From Roseiarcus sp963813195 (GTDB taxonomy: Bacteria > Pseudomonadota > Alphaproteobacteria > Rhizobiales > Beijerinckiaceae), in NCBI GenBank assembly GCA_963813195.1, contig CAWEYC010000022.1, positions 62,001-126,000 on the forward strand: a stretch of DNA of 64,000 bases, written 5' to 3'. How positions within the stretch are numbered: position 1 is the stretch's first letter; each line of letters begins with the position of its first letter. The notes beneath the pieces are model-generated. The model searched no databases. It was not told the DNA's origin and worked only from the letters and a program-made list of their open reading frames with translations. Of this stretch, positions 18,975 to 27,369 are shown one piece after another. A program made the translations under genes and the position numbers.

Positions 18975-20369
18975 TCAGCCCGACGCTGAGCGATGCTCGG
19001 AACGCTCTTGCGGCTTCGCCGGCCGCGCGGTGAAGCGGAGGCGCGACACGCTCGCGAGGGCGCCGGCCAGGGCGAAGCACCCCGCGACAGAGGCTGCGGT
19101 CAGTTCGGCGCTGCCGGCAAAATGCAAGATAATCGCGGCTAGCGTCGCGCCGATCGATTGGCCGGTGAGCCGGGCGGTCGCCAGCATGCCGCCGGCGGCC
19201 CCGCTCCGCGCCAACGGCGCCGTCGAAAGCATGGTGCGGTTGTTCGGCGACTGGAAGAAGCCGAAGCCGAGCCCGCCGACCGCCATGAGCGCCGCAATCG
19301 CGGGTGCGCTCGCCCGCGCTGGCGAAAGACCCATCGCGAAGAGGCCGATCGCGAGCAGCCCGAGGCCAGCGGTGCTGAGAATCGCCGCGGGATAGCGGTC
19401 CACCAGCCTTCCCGCGACAGTCGCCGCAAGACCGGCCGCGACGGGCCAGGGCGTCATCAACAAGCCGGTCTCGACCTGGCCGCGATGCAGCGCGCCCTGC
19501 AAATAGAAGGGCAATGACACGTAAATCAGCATTTGCGCGGTGAACGAGGCGATCGACGTCAGCACCGTCATCGTGAAGAGCTTGTTCCTGAGAAGGTCGA
19601 TCGGCACGAGGGGTTGCGGCTGCCTGCTGGAACGAACCGCCAGGGCCGAGCCCACCAGCATCGCCAAGACGAGCTCCGCGATGCCGACCGTGGCGCTGCC
19701 CCCGCGGGTCAGCGCATCGACCCCGGTGAAAGCGAGCCCGAAGGTCAAGACGTTGAGGCTCGTGCTGACGAGGTCGAATTTGCCTCTCCGCGGGCTCGCC
19801 GGCAACGAGGTGCGCCCGATCATGAAGGTCGCAATGCCGATGGGAACGTTGACCCCGAACAGCCATTCCCACGGCCCGACCGACAGGATGCCGGACGCGA
19901 TCGTCGGCCCCAACGCCGCCGCGGCGGAGACGACCAGCGCGTTGAGTCCGACGCCGCGCCCGAGCTCCCGTGAGGGATAAGTAAAGCGCAGCAGCGCTCC
20001 GTTGACGCTCATGATGCCGGCGGCGCCCAACCCCTGGAGAACGCGCATGCCGATCAGCATCGTCATATTTTGCGACAATGCGCAGGCCGCGGAGCCGGCG
20101 GTGAAAGCCACGACGCCGACCAGGAATATGCGGCGGTAGCCGACAATTTCGCCGAGCGCCGCGAGCGGCAGCAACGAAACGACGATCGCGAGCTGATACC
20201 CGTTGACGACCCAGACCGAGTAGGCGGGGTCGGCCGAGAGTTCGCGGGCGATCGTCGGCAGCGCGACATTGGCGATCGCGCCGTCGAGCACCGCCATCGT
20301 CAGGGCCAGCCAGATCGCCAAGGCGGACCAGTAGCGCTCCGGGACGGGCAGGCCTTCAAACTCGGTCAT
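18975..20369 (-). CDS. MFS multidrug exporter, DHA2/EmrB-QacA type
   Basis: The 464-residue protein has many hydrophobic helices, consistent with the 14-helix DHA2 class. Motif C-like VLDGAIANVALPTIARELSA lies in helix 1, motif A-like GEIVGYRRIFLVG in loop 2-3, and VLQGLGAAGIMSVNGALLR in helix 4. It is a proton-driven drug exporter by family; its substrate is not predictable. It stands alone, with no regulator beside it. The 257 bp to its left hold the promoter region of the TadD-like gene. Confidence 0.9.
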   Translation of the reverse strand: MTEFEGLPVPERYWSALAIWLALTMAVLDGAIANVALPTIARELSADPAYSVWVVNGYQLAIVVSLLPLAALGEIVGYRRIFLVGVVAFTAGSAACALSQNMTMLIGMRVLQGLGAAGIMSVNGALLRFTYPSRELGRGVGLNALVVSAAAALGPTIASGILSVGPWEWLFGVNVPIGIATFMIGRTSLPASPRRGKFDLVSTSLNVLTFGLAFTGVDALTRGGSATVGIAELVLAMLVGSALAVRSSRQPQPLVPIDLLRNKLFTMTVLTSIASFTAQMLIYVSLPFYLQGALHRGQVETGLLMTPWPVAAGLAATVAGRLVDRYPAAILSTAGLGLLAIGLFAMGLSPARASAPAIAALMAVGGLGFGFFQSPNNRTMLSTAPLARSGAAGGMLATARLTGQSIGATLAAIILHFAGSAELTAASVAGCFALAGALASVSRLRFTARPAKPQERSEHRSASG

Positions 20370-20774
20370 CGGTCTTCCTCACTTGCGGGCGACTGTCCAA
20401 ACCGATCCGATCGCCTTTCGGCGCCGCCGCCGTCTTGACCGACATCCTCAGATGGCGGCTGGTTTCAGCCTCACACTGCGCCATGTCGGCTTGTCGCACG
20501 ATCCTCAGCGCAAATGCACCTTGACGATGGGCGTTGGGCCGGGCCGACGCCCTTTTTTGAGTTGGGGCGAGCGGAAGAGCGTGCGCACGTTTGTTGCGCG
20601 ATCGCGGCTTGCGCGCGAAACGCGCCGCCTTTCCGAATAACAGAAAGCGTGCTAAGCTCTGTTGTTGGCACGCCTGCTCGGCGACCCCGCCGCCGACGTG
20701 GCCCGCCGGCGTCAAATGTCAAGGCTTTCCGACGCAAGTCCTTGATATCGCTTGAGCCATCGTCAAGCAAAGGG
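20370..20774. other. Intergenic region without a convincing gene
   Basis: Between the start of the MFS exporter and the TTGAC repeat array. Short open frames here have no family features and unbiased codon use. It should contain the exporter promoter near its left end. I see no RNA gene. Confidence 0.4.
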
Positions 20775-20834
20775 TTGACGCGGCTTGACATTACTTGACG
20801 AAACTTGACATGACTTGACGAAAGTTGACGCGGC
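20775..20834 (+). repeat. Six TTGAC units at exact 10-bp spacing
   Basis: TTGAC begins at 20,775, 20,785, 20,795, 20,805, 20,815 and 20,825. The tails alternate, and the array opens and closes with TTGACGCGGC. A seventh copy is at 20,847, and the inverse GTCAA occurs at 20,762. The spacing is near one helical turn, so every unit faces the same side of the DNA. It lies just past the 3' end of the ABC-F gene. Confidence 0.8.
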
Positions 20835-20892
20835 CCGGGGGAAAGCTTGACACCGTTCGTACCCGGTCCCCGCGCCGCAGGCGCGCATCGGC

Positions 20893-22515
20893 TCAACTCC
20901 TCAGCCCCGGCGCCTCCTGACCCGTGCGCGCGACATATTCCGTATAGCCGCCGCCGTATTTGTGAACGCCGTCGGGCGTCAGCTCCAGCACCCGGTTGGA
21001 CAGCGCGGCCAGAAAGCGGCGATCGTGCGAGACGAACAGCATGGCGCCTTCGTAGCTCGACAGCGCCCCGATCAGCATTTCCTTGGTCGCGAGATCCAGA
21101 TGGTTCGTCGGCTCGTCCAGCACGAGGAAGTTCGGCGGGTCGTAGAGCATCTTCGCCATGACCAGCCGCGCCTTCTCGCCGCCCGACAGGACGCGGCATT
21201 TCTTCTCGACATCGTCGCCGGAAAAGCCGAAGCAGCCGGCGAGCGAGCGCAGCGACCCCTGACCTGCCCGGGGGAAAGCATCCTCCAGCGACTGGAACAC
21301 AGTGCGGTCGCCGTCCAGCAAATCCATCGCGTGCTGGGCGAAATAGCCCATCTTCACGCTGGCGCCGATGGCGACGTCGCCCTCGTCGGGCAGCGCGGCG
21401 TCCGCCACCAGCTTCAGCAGCGTTGACTTGCCGGCGCCGTTGACGCCCATGACCGCCCAACGCTCGCGGCGGCGCACCTGGAAGTCCAGCCCCTCGTAGA
21501 TGCTGCGGCCGCCATAGCGTTTGTGCACCTTCCGCAGGCTCGCCACGTCCTCGCCGGAGCGCGGGGCGGCCGGGAATTCGAACACAATCGTCTGTCGGCG
21601 CCGCGGCGGCTCGACCCGCTCGATCTTGTCCAGTTTCTTCACCCGGCTCTGGACCTGGGCGGCGTGCGAGGCGCGCGCCTTGAAACGCTCGATGAACTTG
21701 ATTTCCTTGGCGAGCATCGCCTGCTGTCGCTCGAACTGGGCTTGCTGCTGCTTCTCGCTCTGGGCGCGTTGCTGCTCGTAGAACTCGTAATCGCCCGAAT
21801 AGGTGGTCAGCGAGCCGGCGTCGATTTCGACGATCTTGTTGACGACGCGGTTCATGAACTCGCGATCGTGCGAGGTCATCAGCAGGCCGCCCTCGTAGCC
21901 TTTGAGAAATTGCTCCAGCCAGATCAGGCTCTCGAGGTCGAGATGGTTGCTCGGCTCGTCCAGCAGCATGACGTCGGGGCGCATGAGCAGGATGCGGGCG
22001 AGCGCGACGCGCATCTTCCAGCCGCCCGAAAGCTTCTCCACGTCGCCGTCCATCATCTCCTCGGTGAAGCTCAGGCCGGCGAGGACTTCGCGGGCGCGGC
22101 CATCGAGCGCGTAACCGCCAAGCTCCTCGAAGCGCGCCTGCGCCTCGCCGTAACGCTCGATGATCTCGTCCATTTCGTCGGCGCGGTCCGGATCGGCCAT
22201 CGCGGCTTCGAGCGCGGCGAGTTCGGCCGCCGCCGCGCTCACCGGGCCGGCGCCGTCCATCACCTCGGCGACAGCGCTGCGGCCCGACATCTCGCCGACA
22301 TCCTGGCTGAAATAGCCGACTGTGACGCCCCGATCGATCGCGACCTGGCCCTCGTCGGGTTGCTCCTGTCCCGTGATCATCCGGAAGAGCGTCGTCTTCC
22401 CCGCGCCGTTGGGCCCGACGAGGCCGATCTTCTCGCCCTTCTGCAGCGCCGCGGAAGCCTCGATGAAGAGGATCTGGTGGCCATTCTGCTTACCGATGTT
22501 TTCGAGACGAATCAT
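20893..22515 (-). CDS. ABC-F family ATPase (YbiT-like)
   Basis: 540 residues from the ATG giving MIRLENIGKQNG; an upstream in-frame start would add 11 residues. There are two ABC domains without membrane helices: Walker A GPNGAGKTT (about 35) with LSGGWKMRVALA and LLDEPSNHLD, and Walker A GVNGAGKST (about 361) with LSGGEKARLVMA and VLDEPTNHLD. The interdomain linker is rich in Gln, Arg and Lys (EQQRAQSEKQQQ). ABC-F proteins act on ribosomes in translation control or antibiotic protection. It is not linked here to a resistance gene, so a housekeeping role is more likely. Confidence 0.93.
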   Translation of the reverse strand: MIRLENIGKQNGHQILFIEASAALQKGEKIGLVGPNGAGKTTLFRMITGQEQPDEGQVAIDRGVTVGYFSQDVGEMSGRSAVAEVMDGAGPVSAAAAELAALEAAMADPDRADEMDEIIERYGEAQARFEELGGYALDGRAREVLAGLSFTEEMMDGDVEKLSGGWKMRVALARILLMRPDVMLLDEPSNHLDLESLIWLEQFLKGYEGGLLMTSHDREFMNRVVNKIVEIDAGSLTTYSGDYEFYEQQRAQSEKQQQAQFERQQAMLAKEIKFIERFKARASHAAQVQSRVKKLDKIERVEPPRRRQTIVFEFPAAPRSGEDVASLRKVHKRYGGRSIYEGLDFQVRRRERWAVMGVNGAGKSTLLKLVADAALPDEGDVAIGASVKMGYFAQHAMDLLDGDRTVFQSLEDAFPRAGQGSLRSLAGCFGFSGDDVEKKCRVLSGGEKARLVMAKMLYDPPNFLVLDEPTNHLDLATKEMLIGALSSYEGAMLFVSHDRRFLAALSNRVLELTPDGVHKYGGGYTEYVARTGQEAPGLRS

Positions 22516-22602
22516 GCGCGCGCAAAGCCCAAGATAATTTCTCCGCAATTATGGGATGTGGCGGGGTCGTCCAACCGCTTGCCGGTCGGCGCGGCCTCGG
22601 CC

Positions 22603-24354
22603 CTATTCCTCGAACCGCTCGCTCATACCCTGCGCCTTGCGCGGGGCGATCGAGGCGTCCGGCGCTTTCAGCGGCGATCCGGAATCGCGGAAGCGGTTGA
22701 CGATGGGATAGCGCCGGTCGCGGCCAAAATTCTTCGGGCCGACCTTGACGCCCGGCGCGGACTGTCGGCGCTTGTATTCCGCGAGATAGAGCAGCTTTTC
22801 GATCCGTCGCACGGTGTCGGCGTCATAGCCTTCGGCGATGATGTCGGCGATGCGCATTTCCTTTTCGACGAGGCGCAGCAGGATCGCGTCGAGGACGGAA
22901 TAGGGCGGCAGCGAATCCTCGTCCTTCTGGTCCTCGCGCAATTCGGCCGAGGGGGGCCGGACGATGATGGCGGGCGGAATGACTTCGCCGTCGGGGCCGC
23001 GCGCGCCGATCGGCTTCCAGCGATTGCGCAAGGCGGCGAGGCGGAAGACCTCCATCTTGTAGAGGTCCTTGATCGGGTTGAAGCCGCCGTTCATGTCGCC
23101 GTAGAGCGTGGCGTAGCCGACCGACATCTCCGACTTGTTGCCGGTCGTCACCACCATCGCGCCGAACTTGTTGGAGATCGACATCAGGATGAGGCCGCGC
23201 GCGCGGCTCTGGATGTTCTCTTCGGTGATGTCGCGGGGCCGCCCCTTGAAAATCGGCTCCAGCGCGTGTTCGACGCCTTCGACCGGCTCGGCGATCGGGA
23301 CCACGTCGTAGCGTATCCCGAGCGCCTTCGCGCAGGCGGCGGCGTCGCGCAGCGATTCCCCGGAGGTGAAACGGTACGGCAGCATCACGGCATGGACGCG
23401 CTGCGACCCGAGCGCGTCGACCGCCATCGCCGCGCACAACGCCGAATCGATGCCGCCGGAGAGACCGAGCACGACGCCCGGAAAGCGATTGTTGTCGACA
23501 TAGTCGCGCAGTCCCATCACGCAGGCGGCGTAATCGGCCTCGTCGCCCTCTTCGACGATTTCGCGCGGGCCCTCGCTACAGCGCCAGCCCTTGTCGCTGC
23601 GCTGCCAAACCGTGCGCGCGACGCAGGCGCGGAACGCCGGCAACTGAAAGGCGAGCGAGCGGTCGGCGTTGAGCGCGAACGATGCGCCCTCGAAGACGAG
23701 TTCATCCTGGCCGCCGACCTGGTTGAGGTAGATGAGCGGCAGGCCGCTCTCGACGACGCGCGAGACGGCGACGTTCTGCCGGATCGCCAGCTTGTCGCGC
23801 TCGTAGGGCGAAGCGTTGGGAACGAGCAGGATTTCGCCGCCGGTCTCGGCGATGCACTCGACGGGCTCGACGCCCCAGATGTCCTCGCAAATGGGAACGC
23901 CGATGCGGACGCCGCGAAAGACGATCGGTCCCGGCGCGGGGCCAGGCCGGAAGACGCGCTTCTCGTCGAAGACGCCATAGTTGGGCAGATCGACCTTGAA
24001 GCGCACCGCCTCGATCCGCCCGCCGTCGAGCAGCGCCGCGGCGTTGTAGAGCGCGCCGTCCTCGACCCACGGCAATCCGACGAGCACGGCCGGGCCGCCG
24101 TCGGCGGTCTCGCGCGCCAAGGTCTCGCAGGCGGCGCGGCACGCCTCCTGAAACGCGGGCTTCAGCACGAGATCCTCGGGGGGATAGCCGGAGAGATAGA
24201 GTTCGGGGGCCAGCACCAAATCGGCGCCAAACCCCGCCGCCTCGGCGCGCGCCTCGCGCAGGCGCACGAGGTTGCCTTCGATGTCGCCGACGATCGAGGA
24301 AATTTGCGCGAGAGCGATGACGAGGCGGTCGGCGGGAGCGGGCATGGCGGGCAT
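22603..24354 (-). CDS. nadE: Glutamine-dependent NAD+ synthetase
   Basis: 583 residues in two parts. The N-terminal carbon-nitrogen hydrolase (glutaminase) carries the catalytic Glu in LAPELYLSGYPPEDL, Lys in RFKVDLPNYGVFDE and Cys in IGVPICEDIWG. The C-terminal ATP-pyrophosphatase synthetase carries VVLGLSGGIDSALCA (P-loop) at about 300 and TTGNKSEMSVGYATLYGD. It converts nicotinate adenine dinucleotide to NAD+ with glutamine as the ammonia source. The length is normal for the glutamine-dependent class. It is 87 bp upstream of the ABC-F gene on the same strand. Confidence 0.96.
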   Translation of the reverse strand: MPAMPAPADRLVIALAQISSIVGDIEGNLVRLREARAEAAGFGADLVLAPELYLSGYPPEDLVLKPAFQEACRAACETLARETADGGPAVLVGLPWVEDGALYNAAALLDGGRIEAVRFKVDLPNYGVFDEKRVFRPGPAPGPIVFRGVRIGVPICEDIWGVEPVECIAETGGEILLVPNASPYERDKLAIRQNVAVSRVVESGLPLIYLNQVGGQDELVFEGASFALNADRSLAFQLPAFRACVARTVWQRSDKGWRCSEGPREIVEEGDEADYAACVMGLRDYVDNNRFPGVVLGLSGGIDSALCAAMAVDALGSQRVHAVMLPYRFTSGESLRDAAACAKALGIRYDVVPIAEPVEGVEHALEPIFKGRPRDITEENIQSRARGLILMSISNKFGAMVVTTGNKSEMSVGYATLYGDMNGGFNPIKDLYKMEVFRLAALRNRWKPIGARGPDGEVIPPAIIVRPPSAELREDQKDEDSLPPYSVLDAILLRLVEKEMRIADIIAEGYDADTVRRIEKLLYLAEYKRRQSAPGVKVGPKNFGRDRRYPIVNRFRDSGSPLKAPDASIAPRKAQGMSERFEE

Positions 24355-24440
24355 TTAGCGCGGCGAAGGCGTCGCGCGCAATGACGACCGCGGCGCGCGT
24401 TCGCTCGCCTTGCCTTGACGAGGGCAACCATGCCGCATTA

Positions 24441-24463
24441 CCGTTTTTACGCAAGTAAAACGG
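24441..24463. promoter_or_regulatory. Inverted repeat, likely autoregulatory operator of the AbrB antitoxin
   Basis: CCGTTTTTAC, GCAA, GTAAAACGG form an imperfect 23-bp inverted repeat with one extra T. It ends 8 bp before the TTG start at 24,472, just ahead of the CGGAG ribosome site. AbrB/MazE antitoxins usually bind such palindromes to repress their own operon. Confidence 0.45.
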
Positions 24464-24471
24464 AGCGCGTT

Positions 24472-24816
24472 TTGGCCACCACAGTCACCGTCAAGGGACA
24501 AGTCACATTGCCCAAGGCCGTGCGCGAGGCCTCCGGAATTCGTCCTGGCGATCGCGTCGAGGTGCGCGGAGTCGTCATCGGGCGCGCCGAGCGCAGCGAC
24601 GATGCTGACGCCTATCTGCGTGTCCTTCAGGACATAAGCCGCCGGCGGCCCATCAAGGGCGCGACGACGGAAGAGATCATGGCGATGACCAGGGATGACC
24701 AGGGGCGACGATTGACGTTCGCCGACACGAATCTCAAGGCGCCGTTGACGCGCGACGTGCGGCGATATCGCACTTATTCTCCCGAGTTGAGCTTACTGGC
24801 GCCGGAGGGGCCGTAA
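24472..24816 (+). CDS. AbrB/MazE-type antitoxin fused to a truncated PIN-toxin stub
   Basis: The TTG at 24,472 follows CGGAG and gives LATTVTVKGQVTLPK, the normal start of an AbrB swapped-hairpin domain. An ATG at 24,430 would place the operator inside the gene. The antitoxin reads VREASGIRPGDRVEVRG and ends at EEIMAMTRDD, where such antitoxins usually stop. The frame then runs on into LTFADTNLKAPLTRD and APEGP, which resembles the first residues of a VapC PIN toxin (DTN holds its first metal Asp) before ending. So this looks like an antitoxin gene fused by deletion to a toxin remnant. No complete toxin follows. Confidence 0.65.
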   Translation: MATTVTVKGQVTLPKAVREASGIRPGDRVEVRGVVIGRAERSDDADAYLRVLQDISRRRPIKGATTEEIMAMTRDDQGRRLTFADTNLKAPLTRDVRRYRTYSPELSLLAPEGP

Positions 24817-24849
24817 CCCGGCCGCGCCCCGACGCCCAGACGAGGGCGC

Positions 24850-26238
24850 CTACTCCGCCGCCTGGACCGGCCGCGCCGGCGCCGCAAGCCGTTCGGCCTT
24901 CAGGAGTTCGGCGACCAGGAACGCGACCTCGATCGCCTGCTCGGCGTTGAGGCGCGGGTCGCAATAGGTGTGATAGCGGTTGCGGAGGTCGCTCTCCGAA
25001 ATCGCGCGCGCGCCGCCGGTGCACTCGGTCACGTTCTTGCCCGTCATCTCCAGATGGACCCCGCCGGCGTAGCTCCCTTCGCTGCGGTGAACCGCGAAGA
25101 AGGAGCGGATTTCCGACGTGATGCGTTCGGTCGGACGGGTCTTATACCCGGTCCCAGTCTTGATCGTGTTGCCGTGCATGGCGTCGCAGACCCAGAGGAC
25201 CTTGCGTCCCTCGCGCTGGACGGCCCGGATAAGCTGGGGCAGCGCGGCCTCGATCTTGTCCGCGCCAAAGCGGCAGATCAGCGACAGACGCCCCGGCTCA
25301 TGCGCCGGGTCGAGCGCGTCGATCAGGCGGAGAAGATCGTCGGGCTGGAGGGACGGTCCGCATTTGAGGCCGATCGGGTTGCGCACGCCGCGGCAATATT
25401 CGACATGGGCGCCGCCCAGCTGGCGGGTGCGGTCGCCGATCCACAGCATATGGCCCGAGGTCGCGTAATACTCGCCCGAGGTCGAGTCGAGCCGCGTCAT
25501 CGCCTGTTCGTAGCCGAGCAGCAACGCCTCGTGCGAAGTGTAGAAGTCGGTGGCGCGCAATTCCGGATGCGCCTCGGCGTCGAGGCCGATCGCGCGCATG
25601 AAGCCGAGCGTCTCGGTGATTCGGTCCGCGACCCCTTGGTAGCGCTCCGACTGCGGGCTGTCCTTGACGAAACCGAGCATCCAGCGATGGGCGTTCTCGA
25701 GATTGGCGTAGCCGCCGGTGGCGAAGGCGCGCAGCAGGTTGAGCGTCGCCGCCGACTGGCGATAGGCTTCCAACTGCCGGCGCGGATCGGGCACGCGCGC
25801 TTGGGCGGTGAATTCGATGTCGTTGACGATGTCGCCGCGGTAGGCCGGCAACGTGACGCCGTCGATCGTCTCGCTGCCGGACGAGCGCGGCTTGGCGAAT
25901 TGCCCGGCGACGCGGCCGACCTTGATGATCGGCGAGGCCGCCGCGAAGGTCATCACCACGGCCATTTGCAGGAACACGCGGAAGAAATCGCGGATGTTGT
26001 CGGCCGAGTGCTCGGCGAAGCTTTCGGCGCAATCGCCGCCCTGCAGCAGGAAGGCCTCTCCCGCCGTCGCCGCGCCCAGCGCCCGCTTGAGTTTGCGCGC
26101 TTCGCCGGCAAAGACGAGCGGCGGATAGCCGGCGAGTTGCCGCTCGACTTCGGCGAGCGCCGCCGCGTCGGGATAGGACGGCGACTGCTCGATCGGCTTC
26201 AACCTCCAGCTTTCGGGACTCCAGCGGCTCTGCGCCAT
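24850..26238 (-). CDS. 3-deoxy-7-phosphoheptulonate synthase, class II
   Basis: Condenses phosphoenolpyruvate and erythrose-4-phosphate in the first step of the shikimate pathway. At 462 residues it has class II (plant-type AroF/AroG) motifs: GDCAESFAEH, a metal ligand Cys in that motif, KVGRVAGQFAKPRS, GLKCGPSLQPDDL, HGNTIKT and GGVHLEMTGKNVTEC. The length is normal. It is divergent from msrA across a 252-bp region. The gene is called aroG or aroA(II) in different genomes. Confidence 0.95.
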   Translation of the reverse strand: MAQSRWSPESWRLKPIEQSPSYPDAAALAEVERQLAGYPPLVFAGEARKLKRALGAATAGEAFLLQGGDCAESFAEHSADNIRDFFRVFLQMAVVMTFAAASPIIKVGRVAGQFAKPRSSGSETIDGVTLPAYRGDIVNDIEFTAQARVPDPRRQLEAYRQSAATLNLLRAFATGGYANLENAHRWMLGFVKDSPQSERYQGVADRITETLGFMRAIGLDAEAHPELRATDFYTSHEALLLGYEQAMTRLDSTSGEYYATSGHMLWIGDRTRQLGGAHVEYCRGVRNPIGLKCGPSLQPDDLLRLIDALDPAHEPGRLSLICRFGADKIEAALPQLIRAVQREGRKVLWVCDAMHGNTIKTGTGYKTRPTERITSEIRSFFAVHRSEGSYAGGVHLEMTGKNVTECTGGARAISESDLRNRYHTYCDPRLNAEQAIEVAFLVAELLKAERLAAPARPVQAAE

Positions 26239-26490
26239 AATCTTACGCCTCGACTGACAATTCTGTTCTATGGGGGCGGCGCCGCCGCCCCTCCGCGTGC
26301 GCCGTCTATACAGGACCTCGCCGGCGATGGCGATATGGGGATTTGGCGTCGGGGACGGAAGAATTGCCCTGGGTGTCCAAGTCGGCGGCGGCGATATTTT
26401 CGGGTTCGTCTGAAACGAAAGGAGCGTGGCGGCCGTATAGACCGCAGGGGCCGCTTCCTCAGCGGCTTCCGTCAGCCAAGGAAACCGCTC

Positions 26491-27201
26491 ATGGCCCTGC
26501 CGTCCCGACTTCTCTTCGCCGCCGCCGCGCCTCTAGCGATCCTCTCGGCTTGGTGGCTCGGCGCGCCGGCGCGGGCCGATGAGGAGGCCCATGTCGTTCC
26601 GCCGCCCGCGATCGATGAACCCGCGGCGCAAGGCGCCTCCGAGGTCGCCGTCGTCGCGGGCGGATGCTTCTGGGGGGTTCAGGGCGTGTTCCAGCACGTC
26701 AAAGGCGTCTCCGACGCGATTTCTGGTTACGATGGCGGCGAGGCGTCGACCGCGCATTACGACATGACGAGCCGCGGCGACACCGGCCACGCCGAATCGG
26801 TGCGCATCACCTACGATCCGCGCGAGATCAGCTACGGGCGCATCCTGCAAATCTATTTCTCAGTGGCGCACGATCCGACCGAGCTCAACCGGCAGGGACC
26901 CGACGAGGGCACGCAGTATCGCTCCGCGATCTTCCCCGCCAACGACCAACAGGCGCGGATCGCGAAAGCCTACATCGACCAACTCAATCAGGCGCATGCG
27001 TTCAACGCGGCCATCGTCACCAAGATCGAGCCGGGCAGAACCTTTTTTCCCGCTGAGGATTATCACCAGGACTTTCTCGCCCGGAATCCGACCTACCCCT
27101 ATATCGTCTTCAACGATCTGCCGAAGATTGAGAATCTGAAGCGGATGTTCCCTGACGTCTATCGGGCCGACCCGGTCCTCGTGAGCTCCGGGCATTCGTG
27201 A
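26491..27201 (+). CDS. msrA: Exported peptide-methionine (S)-S-oxide reductase MsrA
   Basis: Reduces methionine-S-sulfoxide in proteins. The 236-residue protein has an N-terminal signal peptide (LLFAAAAPLAILSAWW, then APARA), pointing to the periplasm, followed by the catalytic motif GGCFWGVQ with the active Cys near residue 58. Later motifs are GYDGGE, GDTGHAESVRITYDP and EDYHQDFLARNP. The start ATG follows AAGGAAAC. Frames continuing far upstream are chance extensions. A terminator follows directly. Confidence 0.93.
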   Translation: MALPSRLLFAAAAPLAILSAWWLGAPARADEEAHVVPPPAIDEPAAQGASEVAVVAGGCFWGVQGVFQHVKGVSDAISGYDGGEASTAHYDMTSRGDTGHAESVRITYDPREISYGRILQIYFSVAHDPTELNRQGPDEGTQYRSAIFPANDQQARIAKAYIDQLNQAHAFNAAIVTKIEPGRTFFPAEDYHQDFLARNPTYPYIVFNDLPKIENLKRMFPDVYRADPVLVSSGHS

Positions 27202-27206
27202 TTTCC

Positions 27207-27236
27207 GGCGGGGGCCCTCGTGGCCCCCAACAAAAA
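27207..27236 (+). terminator. Terminator after msrA
   Basis: GGGGGCC, loop CTCGT, GGCCCCC, then an A-rich stretch. The stem is perfect but the run on the top strand is A-rich rather than T-rich, so efficiency may be moderate. Confidence 0.5.
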
Positions 27237-27369
27237 CCGCTAGCGCTTTCTACTTTAGGTGTGCGAGTCGCCCCTCTCCATCCCGTCTCGGAGGTCGCGC
27301 GGCGCGCGGCGACGTGCCAGCATGGCGGGCTTCCGCCTCGTCTGATTCGTCCGCAAAGCCCTTTCGCCC

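Noticed and set aside
20775..20834. Series of -35 promoter boxes
   Set aside because: TTGAC resembles a -35 hexamer, but there are no matching -10 boxes at 16-18 bp and the region is downstream of genes on both sides.
24970..26490. Upstream extension of the msrA frame by about 500 codons
   Set aside because: It runs antisense through the DAHP synthase gene; msrA has a clear start with ribosome site and signal peptide at 26,491.
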